The notes: a model not told the origin generated them from the sequence alone. A stretch of 64,000 nucleotides of DNA from Actinomycetota bacterium (GCA_021324045.1 JAJPJV010000011.1:62001-126000), one strand, 5' to 3'. Counted from the stretch's first letter, positions 53,534 to 62,649 are shown. Translations and numbers: made by a program.

Positions 53534-54223
53534 TCAGACTCGCGCTGGTGCCTCGTGCTGCGTTGCACGGCGGATGACGATCCGGCACCCGCCGCGGCGA
53601 GCATTCTTGATGACCAGCCGTTCGACATGGAGGTCGCCCAACTGCTCAGCGAGCCCTTCGGCGAGTCCAAGGTGCAGGCGGCAGATCGTTTCGGGGTCTT
53701 GGCTCGCGACCTCGGCGAACGGGCAGCGACCGAGCACGAAGTCACACCGACGTCCGCGCTCGACCCGTACGGGCCGAAACCCTCGTCGAGCCATCTCTTC
53801 TTCGAGCAGATCTTCGGGGTTCGCCTTCCCCCGGATCTCTCGCGCCCTCCGCTGACCCTCTTGTCGGCCGACCTGGCGGGGATCCAACCCACGGCGCAGC
53901 GCCTCGCTGAGCAGCCCTGCGAGCCACGCGTAGGCACCTGGCGTCCCCCAGGAGCCCGCGACCTCGGGATGCAGCCGGTACAAAAGACGCGGGCGTCCCG
54001 GGCGCTCACGCTGTTCGAGCTCCTCGACCACGAGGCCGGCATCCCTCAACACCGCCAGGTGCTGGCGGATCGCATTGTGGTTGAGCCCCAGGTAGTCCGT
54101 CAGCTCGGCCACGCCCACCGGCCGCCCGGCATCCACGACGTAGCGAAAGATGCGATTCCGCGTGGGGTCCCCGAGGGCTCGGGCCTCGACCTGCATGTCT
54201 GCAGACACCACCGAACGATCCAT
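53534..54223 (-). CDS. ArsR/SufR-like winged-helix regulator with four C-terminal cysteines
   Basis: The 229-residue product has an N-terminal winged helix (LGDPTRNRIFRYVVDAGRPV, LGLNHNAIRQHLAVLRDAGLV, wing RPGRPRLLYRL) and a C-terminal domain with Cys160, Cys167, Cys181 and Cys213 in RRCDFVLGRCPFAE, ETICRLHLGLAEG and RGGCRIVI. The first three match the iron-sulfur motif of SufR-type repressors (C-x6-C-x13-C). It may sense Fe-S or redox state. It is convergent with the nar-TDT operon. Upstream (54227-54242) lies TCTAG-GCTATA-GCGGA, a partial match to the 16-bp motif (8 of 10). Confidence 0.82.
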   Translation of the reverse strand: MDRSVVSADMQVEARALGDPTRNRIFRYVVDAGRPVGVAELTDYLGLNHNAIRQHLAVLRDAGLVVEELEQRERPGRPRLLYRLHPEVAGSWGTPGAYAWLAGLLSEALRRGLDPRQVGRQEGQRRAREIRGKANPEDLLEEEMARRGFRPVRVERGRRCDFVLGRCPFAEVASQDPETICRLHLGLAEGLAEQLGDLHVERLVIKNARRGGCRIVIRRATQHEAPARV

Positions 54224-54373
54224 TGTTCTAGGCTATAGCGGAATAACTTCGCGAACGCGCCAGTCGAACGGAGCGATCGGCGAGGAACAATAGCCCGCGG
54301 TTCCTCTCCTCAGGCCGTGTGCCCGTCTCGTGCCTCTTCCGGGAGGCCCACGCCACGGTCCGGCACCGATCGG

Positions 54374-54643
54374 TCAGCCCAGCCGCATGAACATCTTCTC
54401 TACCGCTTCGATGTCATAGCCATCAGCCTTGGCGGCGGCAGGGTGCTCGACGCAGTAGGTCAGCCCGGCCGCGACGAGACGAAAACCAGCCTGTTCCAAT
54501 GCTCTCGTCGCTGCGGAGATCTGGGAGACGATCTCTTTGCAATCGCGCCCTTCGTCGAGCATTCGCTCGATGCCATGGACCTGCCCTGCAACCCGCCGCA
54601 GGCGATTCCGCACATCGTCGCTCACGTGATCAGGCAACTGCAT
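54374..54643 (-). CDS. CsoR/FrmR-family repressor, CstR-like by its cysteine pattern
   Basis: The 89-residue all-helical product has the family signature VRNRLRRVAGQVHGIERML, DCKEIVSQISAATRAL. Copper-sensing CsoR uses Cys36-His61-Cys65; here the aligned residues are Cys35, Gly60 and Cys64, so the copper histidine is missing while two cysteines remain. That pattern matches CstR-type sensors of sulfane sulfur/persulfides. It overlaps the thioredoxin gene by 14 bases. Likely operators (ATACCC palindromes) are at 55056-55092, in front of the operon and of the divergent MMPL gene. Confidence 0.85.
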   Translation of the reverse strand: MQLPDHVSDDVRNRLRRVAGQVHGIERMLDEGRDCKEIVSQISAATRALEQAGFRLVAAGLTYCVEHPAAAKADGYDIEAVEKMFMRLG

Positions 54644-55001
54644 TGGATCGCTCCTCGATTACCCTCCGAACCTCGCTCATGTCGAGCGACTTGACTTTGT
54701 CGATCAATTCCTCAAGGGCCTGTGGCGGGAGGGCTCCAGGCTGCGCGTAGAGCAAGATCTGCTCACGAAACGCCATCAACGTGGGGATCGACATGATCCC
54801 GAACCTTGCGGCGAGCTCCTGCTCCTGCTCCGTGTCCACCTTCCCGAAGACGACATCTCGGTGCCGATCCGAAGCAGCCTCGAACACCGGTGCGAACATC
54901 CGGCACGGACCGCACCACTGCGCCCAGAAATCTACGAGGACGACGTCGTGAGCGCTCACGATTTGTTCAAAGTTGTCCTTGTTCAATTCGACGGTCGCCA
55001 T
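54630..55001 (-). CDS. Thioredoxin
   Basis: The 123-residue product has the classic thioredoxin fold and active site C30-G-P-C33 in VDFWAQWCGPCRMF, with the cis-Pro loop IMSIPTLMAF. The C-terminus carries an extra helix of about 18 residues (DMSEVRRVIEERSNAVA). It is a general disulfide reductase. Here it is co-transcribed with a CstR-like repressor, so it may be induced by reactive sulfur species and reduce persulfides. Start ATG at 55001. Confidence 0.95.
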   Translation of the reverse strand: MATVELNKDNFEQIVSAHDVVLVDFWAQWCGPCRMFAPVFEAASDRHRDVVFGKVDTEQEQELAARFGIMSIPTLMAFREQILLYAQPGALPPQALEELIDKVKSLDMSEVRRVIEERSNAVA

Positions 55002-55055
55002 ACCTGCTCCTCTCCAGCTGTCGCTCGCGCACCTGCCTTACCGATCACAACCCCC

Positions 55056-55092
55056 ATACCCTGGCGGGTATTCCATATACGATACCCGGTAT
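55056..55092. promoter_or_regulatory. Two CsoR/CstR-type operators between thioredoxin-csoR and an MMPL gene
   Basis: ATACCC-TGGC-GGGTAT (55056-55071) is a perfect inverted repeat, and ATACC-C-GGTAT (55082-55092) a second palindrome 10 bases on. G/C-tract palindromes flanked by ATA/TAT are the known operator type of the CsoR family. One site could serve each divergent promoter, linking the MMPL transporter to the same signal. Confidence 0.75.
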
Positions 55093-55126
55093 GGTATAGT
55101 CCCGCAGAGGCAGGGAGGAGCGAGCG

Positions 55127-57397
55127 GTGAGCAGCAGCCTGACCAAGACCGTCGGGTCCCAGACGATCAGTACGGCCCAAGGCGGAGAGCCCAAGACCAC
55201 CCAGGACCATGCGCAACCGGCCACCACCGCTCCGCCACGACGCGGCGACCACCCCTTTCGGCGACGAGGGGCCCCCCTTGCCCGACTCGGCAAGTGGACC
55301 GCGACCCACTTCCGGACCGTCGTGCTCCTTTGGCTCGTGGTTGTCGCGGCCTTCGCGGTGTTCGCGCCACGCGCCGAGCGTGCGCTTGCTGGTGGCGGAT
55401 GGCAGGACTCGACGAGCCAATCCGTGCGAGCCCGGACGATCATCCAGAAGGACTTCGGCGGACTCGGCTCCAGCGCGCTCCAAGTCGTCGTCGTCGATCG
55501 GAGGACTTCCATTTCCTCCGATCCGGTTGCCCAACGCGTGCTCGGAAGGATCGAGCGCATGCTGGCAGCCAATCCGCGAGTCTCGGCGGTCGTCCCTCCG
55601 CAACCAGGACTGTCGCTCTCGCGTGACGGCCGCACCGGCATCGTCACTGCTGGTTCGCGCGCAGGCCCCAACGCGATGATCCAGGCTGCCGTTGTGCTCA
55701 GCAAGCCGCTCGAGGCGCTCTCGCGTCCGGGGATCTCGGTGACGCTGACCGGGGACAGCGCGATGTGGGCGGACTTCAACGCGGCGAATCGCTCGGCAAT
55801 GCTTCGCTCCGAGATGCTCTCGTGGCCGGTGACCATGGTGATCTTGGTCATCGCCTTCGGAAGCCTCGTCGCTGCGGGTTTGCCGCTTCTGCTCACGCTC
55901 GTCGGGTTGCTTGTAGCGGCGGGGGCGCTGGTCATCGCGACCAACATCGCGCCGGTCTCGATCTGGGCGCTCAACTTCGCGCTCATGTTCGCGCTCGCGC
56001 TGGGCATCGACTACGCCTTGTTCCTCGTGGTGCGGTTCCGGTCGGCCCTGAAGCGCCGCGGCGCAACACCGGGCGACCGCGCGGTCGCCGCCGCAGCAGT
56101 CGCAGAAACGATGGACACCGCCGGCAAGGCGGTGACCTTCAGCGCCATCACGGTGCTCTCCTCGCTAGCGTCGATCCTGATCGTCCCCAGCCCGGCCTTT
56201 CGCAGCATGGCAGTGGGGATCATGCTCGCGGTGGTCGCTGTGCTCGCGGCAACGCTGACGTTGCTGCCGGCGGTCCTCGGCCGGTTGGGCACGAGGGTCG
56301 ACACCGGGACGATCCGACTCCGGCGCCACGAACGCCCAAGACCGCTCAGCCGCCTGGACGATTGGCTCCATGCCTGGGGACGGTTCCTCTGGCGCCGGCC
56401 GCGGCCCGCCGGGTTCGCTGCCCTGGGCGTCTTGCTTCTCGCCGCCGCACCGATCATCGGGATGCGCACGAACATGCCCTCGATCACCGTGGTGCCCGCC
56501 ACCGCCAATGCTCGCGTCGGCTACGAGCAGGTGACCCGAGCCTTCGGACCGGGAAGCCCTGGGACCCTACAAGTCCTTGTCCCTGCGGGGAGCCAGCGCG
56601 CGGCGATGGCGACCCTCGGACGCACCGCAGGTGTCGCGAAAACGGTTGCCGGACCCTCCCGAGACGGGTGGACCCTTGACCAAGTCGTCCCGACGACGGG
56701 ACCCTCGACAACGGCCACCGCTGCGACGATCTCCCGTCTTCGTCACGTGCTTCCCCGAGGGAGCCTCGTTGGCGGCGCCGCGGCTGAAAATTACGACCTC
56801 GAGCAGTCGCTGCTGTCCCACACCCCAGCGGTCTTCGCGCTTCTCGCCGGGCTCGGGTTCCTCTTGCTTTTGATCGCCCTCCGGGCGCCGCTCGTCGCTG
56901 CTGGCGGGGTGCTCATGACGGCGCTGTCCGTCGCGGGGGCATTCGGGGTTGCACGGCTCATCTTCCAGAACGGGTTCCTCTCTGGCCTTCTGGCCTTCCA
57001 ACCTCAGGGATTCATCGATGCGTGGGGACCCCTCTTCTTCGGCGCCATGGTCTTCGGCGTTGCGATGGACTATACGCTCTTCTTGCTCTCTGCCGCCAAG
57101 GAGCGTTACGAGACCCATCCGGATCCCGAGCATGCGATGGTGGGATCGGTCGCGACATCGGGACGCGTGGTGGTTTCAGCTGCGGCCGTGATGATCGCGG
57201 TGTTCTTGACCTTCGCCCTCTCTGGACCCCTCGCTCCCAAGGAGATGGGGGTCATCCTCGCGATCGCGGTCGCCCTTGACGCCCTGGTCGTTCGCCTGGT
57301 CGTCCTTCCGGTCCTCTTGCGCGTCGGAGGTCATCGCAGCTGGCACTTGCCACGCTGGCTCGGCAAGGTGCTCCCCGTCGTGCGCTTCGCGCACTAA
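55127..57397 (+). CDS. MMPL/RND-family transporter
   Basis: The 756-residue product has two MMPL repeats, each with a large extracytoplasmic loop and a cluster of six membrane helices: helices start at about residue 65 and 225 in the first half and at about 425 and 565 in the second. Signature stretches are LMFALALGIDYALFLVVRFR and FGAMVFGVAMDYTLFLLSAAKER, with the proton-relay Asp-Tyr pair. GTG at 55127 follows a GGGAGGAG site. It is divergent from the thioredoxin-csoR operon and shares its operators. Actinobacterial MMPL proteins export lipids or drugs; substrate unknown. Confidence 0.9.
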   Translation: MSSSLTKTVGSQTISTAQGGEPKTTQDHAQPATTAPPRRGDHPFRRRGAPLARLGKWTATHFRTVVLLWLVVVAAFAVFAPRAERALAGGGWQDSTSQSVRARTIIQKDFGGLGSSALQVVVVDRRTSISSDPVAQRVLGRIERMLAANPRVSAVVPPQPGLSLSRDGRTGIVTAGSRAGPNAMIQAAVVLSKPLEALSRPGISVTLTGDSAMWADFNAANRSAMLRSEMLSWPVTMVILVIAFGSLVAAGLPLLLTLVGLLVAAGALVIATNIAPVSIWALNFALMFALALGIDYALFLVVRFRSALKRRGATPGDRAVAAAAVAETMDTAGKAVTFSAITVLSSLASILIVPSPAFRSMAVGIMLAVVAVLAATLTLLPAVLGRLGTRVDTGTIRLRRHERPRPLSRLDDWLHAWGRFLWRRPRPAGFAALGVLLLAAAPIIGMRTNMPSITVVPATANARVGYEQVTRAFGPGSPGTLQVLVPAGSQRAAMATLGRTAGVAKTVAGPSRDGWTLDQVVPTTGPSTTATAATISRLRHVLPRGSLVGGAAAENYDLEQSLLSHTPAVFALLAGLGFLLLLIALRAPLVAAGGVLMTALSVAGAFGVARLIFQNGFLSGLLAFQPQGFIDAWGPLFFGAMVFGVAMDYTLFLLSAAKERYETHPDPEHAMVGSVATSGRVVVSAAAVMIAVFLTFALSGPLAPKEMGVILAIAVALDALVVRLVVLPVLLRVGGHRSWHLPRWLGKVLPVVRFAH

Positions 57398-57406
57398 GCG
57401 CACGAT

Positions 57407-59767
57407 TCATCGATCGCGAGCAGTCAACTGGCCGTGCGCGCGGCGACCATCAGGGTGCTCGATGGTCGCCGCGGCAACCGGAGCACTCCTAAGCGCTCCT
57501 TCATGCACCCGGCCCAACTTCGCCGGCCACCAGTTCCAGCGACGCAGCAACGAAACCGTCGATGGGACCAGCAAGGTCCGCACCAAGAACGTGTCCATCA
57601 AGATGCCAGCAGCAAGCCCGAAGCCAATGGCCCGGACTTGCCCGCCATTCGGGCCACCTCCACCGGCAATGGCGAGCGCAGCAAAGCTTCCTGCCAGCAC
57701 CAGGCCAGCGGAAGTCACCGTCGGTCCTGTCCGCCCGACGGCGCGAACCACGGCATCTCGCAGGGAACGATGGTGAGCCTCTTCGCGGATGCGGCTCATC
57801 ACGAGGATGTTGTAGTCCTCACCAAGGGCGAGCAGGAAGATGAACATGAGGAAGGGCAAGACAAAGGTGAGCCCAGCATTCCCACCGATGTCGATGAACA
57901 GGATCGTGGAAACGCCGAGCGCGGCGAAATAGCTGAGCGCAACGCTGACGATCAGATAGAGCGGCGCGACGAGGCTGCGCAGCACGAGCGCGAGCAAAAA
58001 GCCGATCGCGAGGATTGCGAGGGGGATGATGCGAACGAGGTCGCTGTTGGACGCGCTCGAGATGTCGTGGAGGGCCGGCGCTTCGCCCGCTGCGCCGCTG
58101 GCAACCGCGCCGGATGCCCGTGCCGCCTTGGACACCGCTGCTCGGATTTGGGGGACCGCTTGGAGCGCACGCGTCGACCCGGGATCGCCCGCCGTCAGGC
58201 TCGCCTCGAACTGGATCGTCCTGCCGTCGGGACTCACCAGGACCGCCGTTGCCCGGTAGGCGTTGTAGGCGCTCGTCGAAACGGGGATGCCGGGGCGCTC
58301 GATGGGCGGGAGATCAGCGGGATTCCCCAAGAGCTGGTGCAGCGCAGTGAATTCCTTCGGGGTGAGCGTGTAGCCATTGGGGTTCAAGGGACCGGTGAGC
58401 TGCCTGAACTGACGTGACGCCCTAAGGACGGACGCCGCAACTTCGACGCGCCTGGGGTCGTCCCAGATGGGCTCGGCGTAACGGAAGACGAGGTTCGTAG
58501 GGTTGGCACTCGCCTCGGGGAAGTACTTGGTCAAAATGGCGTTCCCGGCCGCGGCGTCGCTGCCAGCTGGCGCGCTGAGGGAACCGCCAAACCCTCCGGA
58601 GTGATACCCAAGTGCAGCGGCTGCAAGCGCGAGGAACACGACCACCCCCGAGCTCAGGGTCACCGCCGGTCGCGCAACCAGCCGTGCTGCGATGGTGCCC
58701 CACCTCCCCTCCGCTTGTGGACCGTTCCGGGTGCTCGACGGCCAGAACACCGCCCGGCCGAAGATCGCCAGCAGTGCCGGCAAGAACGTGAGGCCCGCGA
58801 TGAGCATCACGCAGATCGCCAGGGCGAGGGGGATACCCAGATCTGCGTAGACGCCGAAGGTTGCCAGCAGCAGGGTGAGCAGTGCGAGGATCACCGTCCC
58901 CGCCGAGGCACTGATCGACTCCCCCACCCTCACGAGCGCGTGCACGACCGCATCAGCGGGCTCCAAGCCGTTTCTCAGCTCTTCGCGCACCCGAAAGACG
59001 AGGAACAGCCCGTAATCGGTGCCGGCACCGATGAGAAGGACGACGAGAAGCAGCTGGGTGATCTCAGAGATCTTCAACCCGTGCGCTCCAAGGGCGCCGA
59101 TGAACCGCATCGAGATGACCAGCGACAGCGCCGGGGGAATCAATGTGACGATCGGCCCGAGCAGGGACCGGAAGATGAAGAACAAAAGGACGATGACGAT
59201 GATGAGCGACAACGACGTCGTCTTGTTCTGCGCCTGCTTGGAGCTCTGCTGGTTGGCCACGTTCACAGCGACCGATCCCGCAAGGTGCAGCTGCAGGCCC
59301 CGAGGGGCTCCGATCTTGGCGAATGTGGCTTGGAGCCGATCCACCAGTGTCTTTTGCGATGCGATGTCGGAGAAACCAATCCTCGCCTCGACGAGGATCT
59401 GCGCAGCCCTTCCGCCTGGCGACAGCCCCAGTCCACGGACACGTACCACCTTGGGTACGCGGCGAGCGGCCGCGGCTTCCCGAGCGATCGCCTGCTGGTC
59501 GGCGAGCGTCAGAAGCTTGCCGCCCCTGGCCGCAACGATCGTGATCGGACTCGAGTTCGTCGTGTTCCCAAGCAGTGGCGTCGCAAGGTTTGCCGCCTGT
59601 TGGCTGGGCGAACTGGCTGGGAGGAATTGGCTGTTCGCGTTGTTCACCTCGCTGCTGAGCGACGGAAGCGCCTTCGAGGAAACCAGCATCACCAGGATCC
59701 AGGCGATCACCACGACGTAGCGATACTTGACGACGAATCGACCGAGTCCGGCGAAGAGCTGGTTCAC
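57407..59767 (-). CDS. MMPL/RND-family transporter, second copy
   Basis: The product (about 786 residues) has the same two-repeat layout: LLIGAGTDYGLFLVFRVREE in the first half and FLLALGEDYNILVMSRIREE in the second, each with the conserved Asp-Tyr pair of the family. The first helix is VVVIAWILVMLVSS. GTG at 59767 has a GGGAGGA site 10 bases upstream; the frame reaches 59794. It is convergent with the first MMPL gene (9-base gap) and only distantly similar to it. Upstream neighbour is the PAP2 phosphatase gene on the same strand, 163 bases away. Substrate unknown. Confidence 0.9.
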   Translation of the reverse strand: MNQLFAGLGRFVVKYRYVVVIAWILVMLVSSKALPSLSSEVNNANSQFLPASSPSQQAANLATPLLGNTTNSSPITIVAARGGKLLTLADQQAIAREAAAARRVPKVVRVRGLGLSPGGRAAQILVEARIGFSDIASQKTLVDRLQATFAKIGAPRGLQLHLAGSVAVNVANQQSSKQAQNKTTSLSLIIVIVLLFFIFRSLLGPIVTLIPPALSLVISMRFIGALGAHGLKISEITQLLLVVLLIGAGTDYGLFLVFRVREELRNGLEPADAVVHALVRVGESISASAGTVILALLTLLLATFGVYADLGIPLALAICVMLIAGLTFLPALLAIFGRAVFWPSSTRNGPQAEGRWGTIAARLVARPAVTLSSGVVVFLALAAAALGYHSGGFGGSLSAPAGSDAAAGNAILTKYFPEASANPTNLVFRYAEPIWDDPRRVEVAASVLRASRQFRQLTGPLNPNGYTLTPKEFTALHQLLGNPADLPPIERPGIPVSTSAYNAYRATAVLVSPDGRTIQFEASLTAGDPGSTRALQAVPQIRAAVSKAARASGAVASGAAGEAPALHDISSASNSDLVRIIPLAILAIGFLLALVLRSLVAPLYLIVSVALSYFAALGVSTILFIDIGGNAGLTFVLPFLMFIFLLALGEDYNILVMSRIREEAHHRSLRDAVVRAVGRTGPTVTSAGLVLAGSFAALAIAGGGGPNGGQVRAIGFGLAAGILMDTFLVRTLLVPSTVSLLRRWNWWPAKLGRVHEGALRSAPVAAATIEHPDGRRAHGQLTARDR

Positions 59768-59930
59768 AGTTCGAAGGTCCTCCCACCACAGCACGCGGGA
59801 TTCAAGTCGTGACCCGGACGAAGAGCTCGTGTCTCGCCCTGATCAGCCGAGACGATGATGCTAGCCGCGTCGAGCACGCGTTCGATGCGGCAGTCGACGC
59901 GCCCGGAGCGCGCGAACCGTTACGACACGA

Positions 59931-60716
59931 TCACGGAGCCGTCGGAGTGTGATCCGTGGCACTTCCGACGTGCGCATCGTCGCGAATGCGCTGCGAAGGC
60001 CCAAGGTCTCGCCAGCCCCTGGGTGGGGAGGGTGGGAGGTTCGGGCGCATCGAGTCGGCAACGGCACCCTGCGTCGCCTCCCAACCGATTCGCGGATGTT
60101 GTGGCGCGAACGGGGTCGGCGCGATCACGAACGGACGCAGTTGTCGCTGCGTTGCGACACGCCGCACAACGTAGGTCAGCACGCCGTTGAGGGCCAGCCA
60201 CCCGATGACCGCGATCGCGGCTCCGATGCCCAGCCCAGCCAGAACGTCACCAGGATAGTGGGCTCCGACGTACACCCGAGCGAAGGCGAGGAAGACGGCG
60301 AGGATGGTGCTGACGATGGCAAGGTTCCTCAGCGCCTTTCCTCCGTAGCGGGTGACGATCCAGAGCCCCGCAGTCGCTGCACCGGCGGCGACTGCGTGGT
60401 CCGAGGGGAAAGAGAAATCGTGGGCGCGAGCGATGAGCACCTCGACGCCACGCAACGTAACGAAGGGTCGCGGCCGGCGGACAGTGTTGACGATGGGCTG
60501 GTTGATGCCGACCGCAATGACGGTGGCCGCGGCCGCCCACACCGTGGCCGCCACCGCTCTGGGGGCATCGGGCCGGAACCGAGCGAACCACCACGCAGCC
60601 AGCACGAGGACAGCGAAGATGCCGACGCCGTAGACGGCATAGAACTTCATGAACGAATGTGCCCACGCGGTGTGCACGGCAAAGCTGTTGATGTCACGGT
60701 ACAGCGTGGTGTCCAT
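59931..60716 (-). CDS. PAP2-family membrane phosphatase
   Basis: The 261-residue product has about six membrane segments and the three PAP2 active-site motifs: VNTVRRPRP (K/R-x6-R-P form), FSFPSDHAVAAGAA, and ARVYVGAHYPGDVLAG with the nucleophilic His. It removes a phosphate from lipid phosphates such as undecaprenyl pyrophosphate or phosphatidic acid. The C-terminal 60 residues are polar and not conserved. It is divergent from chrB. Start ATG at 60716 follows AGGGGCAGGG. Confidence 0.92.
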   Translation of the reverse strand: MDTTLYRDINSFAVHTAWAHSFMKFYAVYGVGIFAVLVLAAWWFARFRPDAPRAVAATVWAAAATVIAVGINQPIVNTVRRPRPFVTLRGVEVLIARAHDFSFPSDHAVAAGAATAGLWIVTRYGGKALRNLAIVSTILAVFLAFARVYVGAHYPGDVLAGLGIGAAIAVIGWLALNGVLTYVVRRVATQRQLRPFVIAPTPFAPQHPRIGWEATQGAVADSMRPNLPPSPPRGWRDLGPSQRIRDDAHVGSATDHTPTAP

Positions 60717-60856
60717 CCCTGCCCCTTCGTGCGGTTCGGTGCAAAGCGGTATGAGCGAGGAGCCACTCCTCTTTGGGGTCTACGAGCTCAAGGGATCCGT
60801 GCCTCTTGGCATGACTGACAACGAGGTGTTCCACGGGCCTCCGATGTGACGGGCTC

Positions 60857-61456
60857 GTGACAGGAGCACGAACAACGCTATACCGCACCGTAGCACAGAG
60901 GGTGCCGTTTGGATGTAGCATTCGTTACATCCCCTGGCGAATCCTCACGTACCGGCTTTCCGGCGAGTCGTCTCGGCATCGAGTGGCGGTATGGCGAGAG
61001 CTGCGCCGCGCCGGGGCAGTTGCCCTCCAGTCCGCCACCTGGGCCGTTCCCGCTGGTGACCGCTTCGACGCAGCGCTCGAACGGGCGATCGCGCTCGTGG
61101 AGCGTTCGGGAGGCCAGGCGCTGTGCTTCGAGGTGATCGCCCCCGAGGGGTCGGTTGCGACCCTGGAATCGCTCTACAACGCCGAGCGTGAGGCCGAGTG
61201 GACCGAATTCTGCGCGGAGTGCGACAAGGCCATGGCGGAACTGCAAGCTGAGATCGCCAAGGAGAAGTTCACCCTGGCGGAGCTCGACGAGGAAGAGCAG
61301 AACATCGACCGGTTGCGACGCTGGTACCGCGACCTCCGGGCCAAGGATCTCTTCGGTGCCTCCTCGTCGGCAGAGGCCGAGCGACGACTCAAGGACTGCG
61401 CGGCACGGCTCGAGGAATTCGCCGAGCACGTCTACCACGCGCGCCAGCGCCAGTGA
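60857..61456 (+). CDS. ChrB N-terminal-domain protein (chromate-responsive regulator family)
   Basis: The product (up to 199 residues) has the ChrB_N pattern WRILTYRLSGESSRHRVAVWRELRR, GAVALQSATWAVP, and SGGQALCFEVIAPEGS, followed by a long helical segment (LAELDEEEQNIDRLRRWY). ChrB in proteobacteria is a chromate-sensing regulator beside the ChrA exporter; the C-terminal ChrB domain is missing here. GTG at 60857 and GTG at 60902 are possible starts; the domain begins just after them. The stop overlaps the MFS start (GTGA), so the two are coupled and MFS probably replaces ChrA. Confidence 0.8.
   Translation: MTGARTTLYRTVAQRVPFGCSIRYIPWRILTYRLSGESSRHRVAVWRELRRAGAVALQSATWAVPAGDRFDAALERAIALVERSGGQALCFEVIAPEGSVATLESLYNAEREAEWTEFCAECDKAMAELQAEIAKEKFTLAELDEEEQNIDRLRRWYRDLRAKDLFGASSSAEAERRLKDCAARLEEFAEHVYHARQRQ
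60911..60932. promoter_or_regulatory. Inverted repeat at the chrB start
   Basis: GGATGTA (60911-60917) and TACATCC (60926-60932) are perfect inverted arms around an 8-base spacer. The repeat overlaps the first codons of chrB as predicted, or lies just in front if translation starts later by a non-standard codon. It may be an autoregulatory operator for chrB-MFS. Confidence 0.5.
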
Positions 61457-62649
61457 CCGACCGCAAGGGTGAGCGCACGGACTTCCGCCAGCTGCTCCCC
61501 GTCTATGGGGCCGGCTTCGTCACCGCGTTCGGCGCGCATGCCGTCGCCGCAGACCTCGGTGGCTACACCCTTGGACACCACCAGGGCCTCTTCGCGCTCG
61601 GCCTGATCCTCGGCATCTACGACGTCGCGGAAATCCTCCTCAAGCCGCTCTTCGGCATGGTGGTCGACCGTTGCGGGGCAAAAGGCGTCATGGTGGGGGG
61701 CCTCGCCGCGTTTGGCCTCGCCTCGGCCACCTTCGCTGCCAGCGGCGATCCTCACCTGTTGGGCGCTGCTCGCTTCGCCCAGGGTGCCGCGGCAGCGGCC
61801 TTCTCACCTGCAGCGAGCGTCGCAGTCGCCACCTTCGGGGGCACGACGCGGACGGGCCGCTTCTTCGGCGGCTACGGCGGCGCGAAGGGCATCGGTTACC
61901 TCCTGGGCCCGATCGTCGGGGGGGCACTCGTCGTCGCTGGGAGCTACCGACTCCTGTTCGCCGTGCTCGGCGTGGTCGGCCTCCTCGCCGCAATCGCCGT
62001 GGCCTGCATGATGCCCGACGTCCGCAGCGCCCGAGGACCCCGAGCCGGGGTCGGCGCGCTGGTCCGCCACCTCACCCAGCCCGCTTTCGTCCAACCCACT
62101 CTCCTCCTCGCTGGAGGCACGGCGGCACTGGCGGCGGGGGTCGGCTTCCTCCCCGTCCTCGGTCTCCGCCAGCACCTGAGCCCGCTCGCCACCGGATCAC
62201 TGGTCTCGCTGCTGGCCGCGACGGCCGCAGTGGTCCAACCGTGGGCGGGACGTCGCCTGGACCAGGCCCGCCTCCACGCGGCGACCGGTGCCGCAGCCCT
62301 CGTGGCCTGTGCCGGTGGGTTCGCCCTCCTCCTCGTCCTGCCTACCCCGGCTGGGATGGCCGTTGCCGCGGTCACGATCGGCGCAGGGGTCGCCGTGGTC
62401 ACGCCACTGGGCTTCGCCCGTCTGGCAGCCGGAGCTCCGCCCGGGCGGATCGGTCAGACGATGGGCGCCGGTGAGGTCGGCCGGGAGCTGGGCGATGCTG
62501 GCGGTCCCGTCCTCGTCGGCACGTTCAGCACCGTCACCTTGCGCACCGGCTTCTTCGCGCTCGCGATGGCCCTCGTCACCTGTGCTGCCGTCGCCGTGCC
62601 CAAGGGCAGCGCGCACCGAGTCGAAGGCACGCCTGCCCCCGATCACTGA
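61453..62649 (+). CDS. Major facilitator superfamily transporter coupled to chrB
   Basis: The 398-residue product has 12 membrane segments and MFS loop motifs such as LFGMVVDRCGAKGVMVGG (between segments 2 and 3) and GGTTRTGRFFGGYGGAKGIGYLLGP. It is close to the drug-efflux type rather than to nitrate (NarK) carriers: no nitrate signature is visible. The GTG at 61453 overlaps the chrB stop. Pairing with a chromate-type regulator suggests export of an oxyanion, or simple induction by it; substrate unproven. The last bases overlap the convergent gene at 62643. Confidence 0.88.
   Translation: MTDRKGERTDFRQLLPVYGAGFVTAFGAHAVAADLGGYTLGHHQGLFALGLILGIYDVAEILLKPLFGMVVDRCGAKGVMVGGLAAFGLASATFAASGDPHLLGAARFAQGAAAAAFSPAASVAVATFGGTTRTGRFFGGYGGAKGIGYLLGPIVGGALVVAGSYRLLFAVLGVVGLLAAIAVACMMPDVRSARGPRAGVGALVRHLTQPAFVQPTLLLAGGTAALAAGVGFLPVLGLRQHLSPLATGSLVSLLAATAAVVQPWAGRRLDQARLHAATGAAALVACAGGFALLLVLPTPAGMAVAAVTIGAGVAVVTPLGFARLAAGAPPGRIGQTMGAGEVGRELGDAGGPVLVGTFSTVTLRTGFFALAMALVTCAAVAVPKGSAHRVEGTPAPDH

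Noticed and set aside
61453-62649. MFS transporter as a NarK-type nitrate/nitrite carrier for the nar operon
   Set aside because: No nitrate-signature sequence is visible and it is coupled to chrB, 8 kb from narGHJI.
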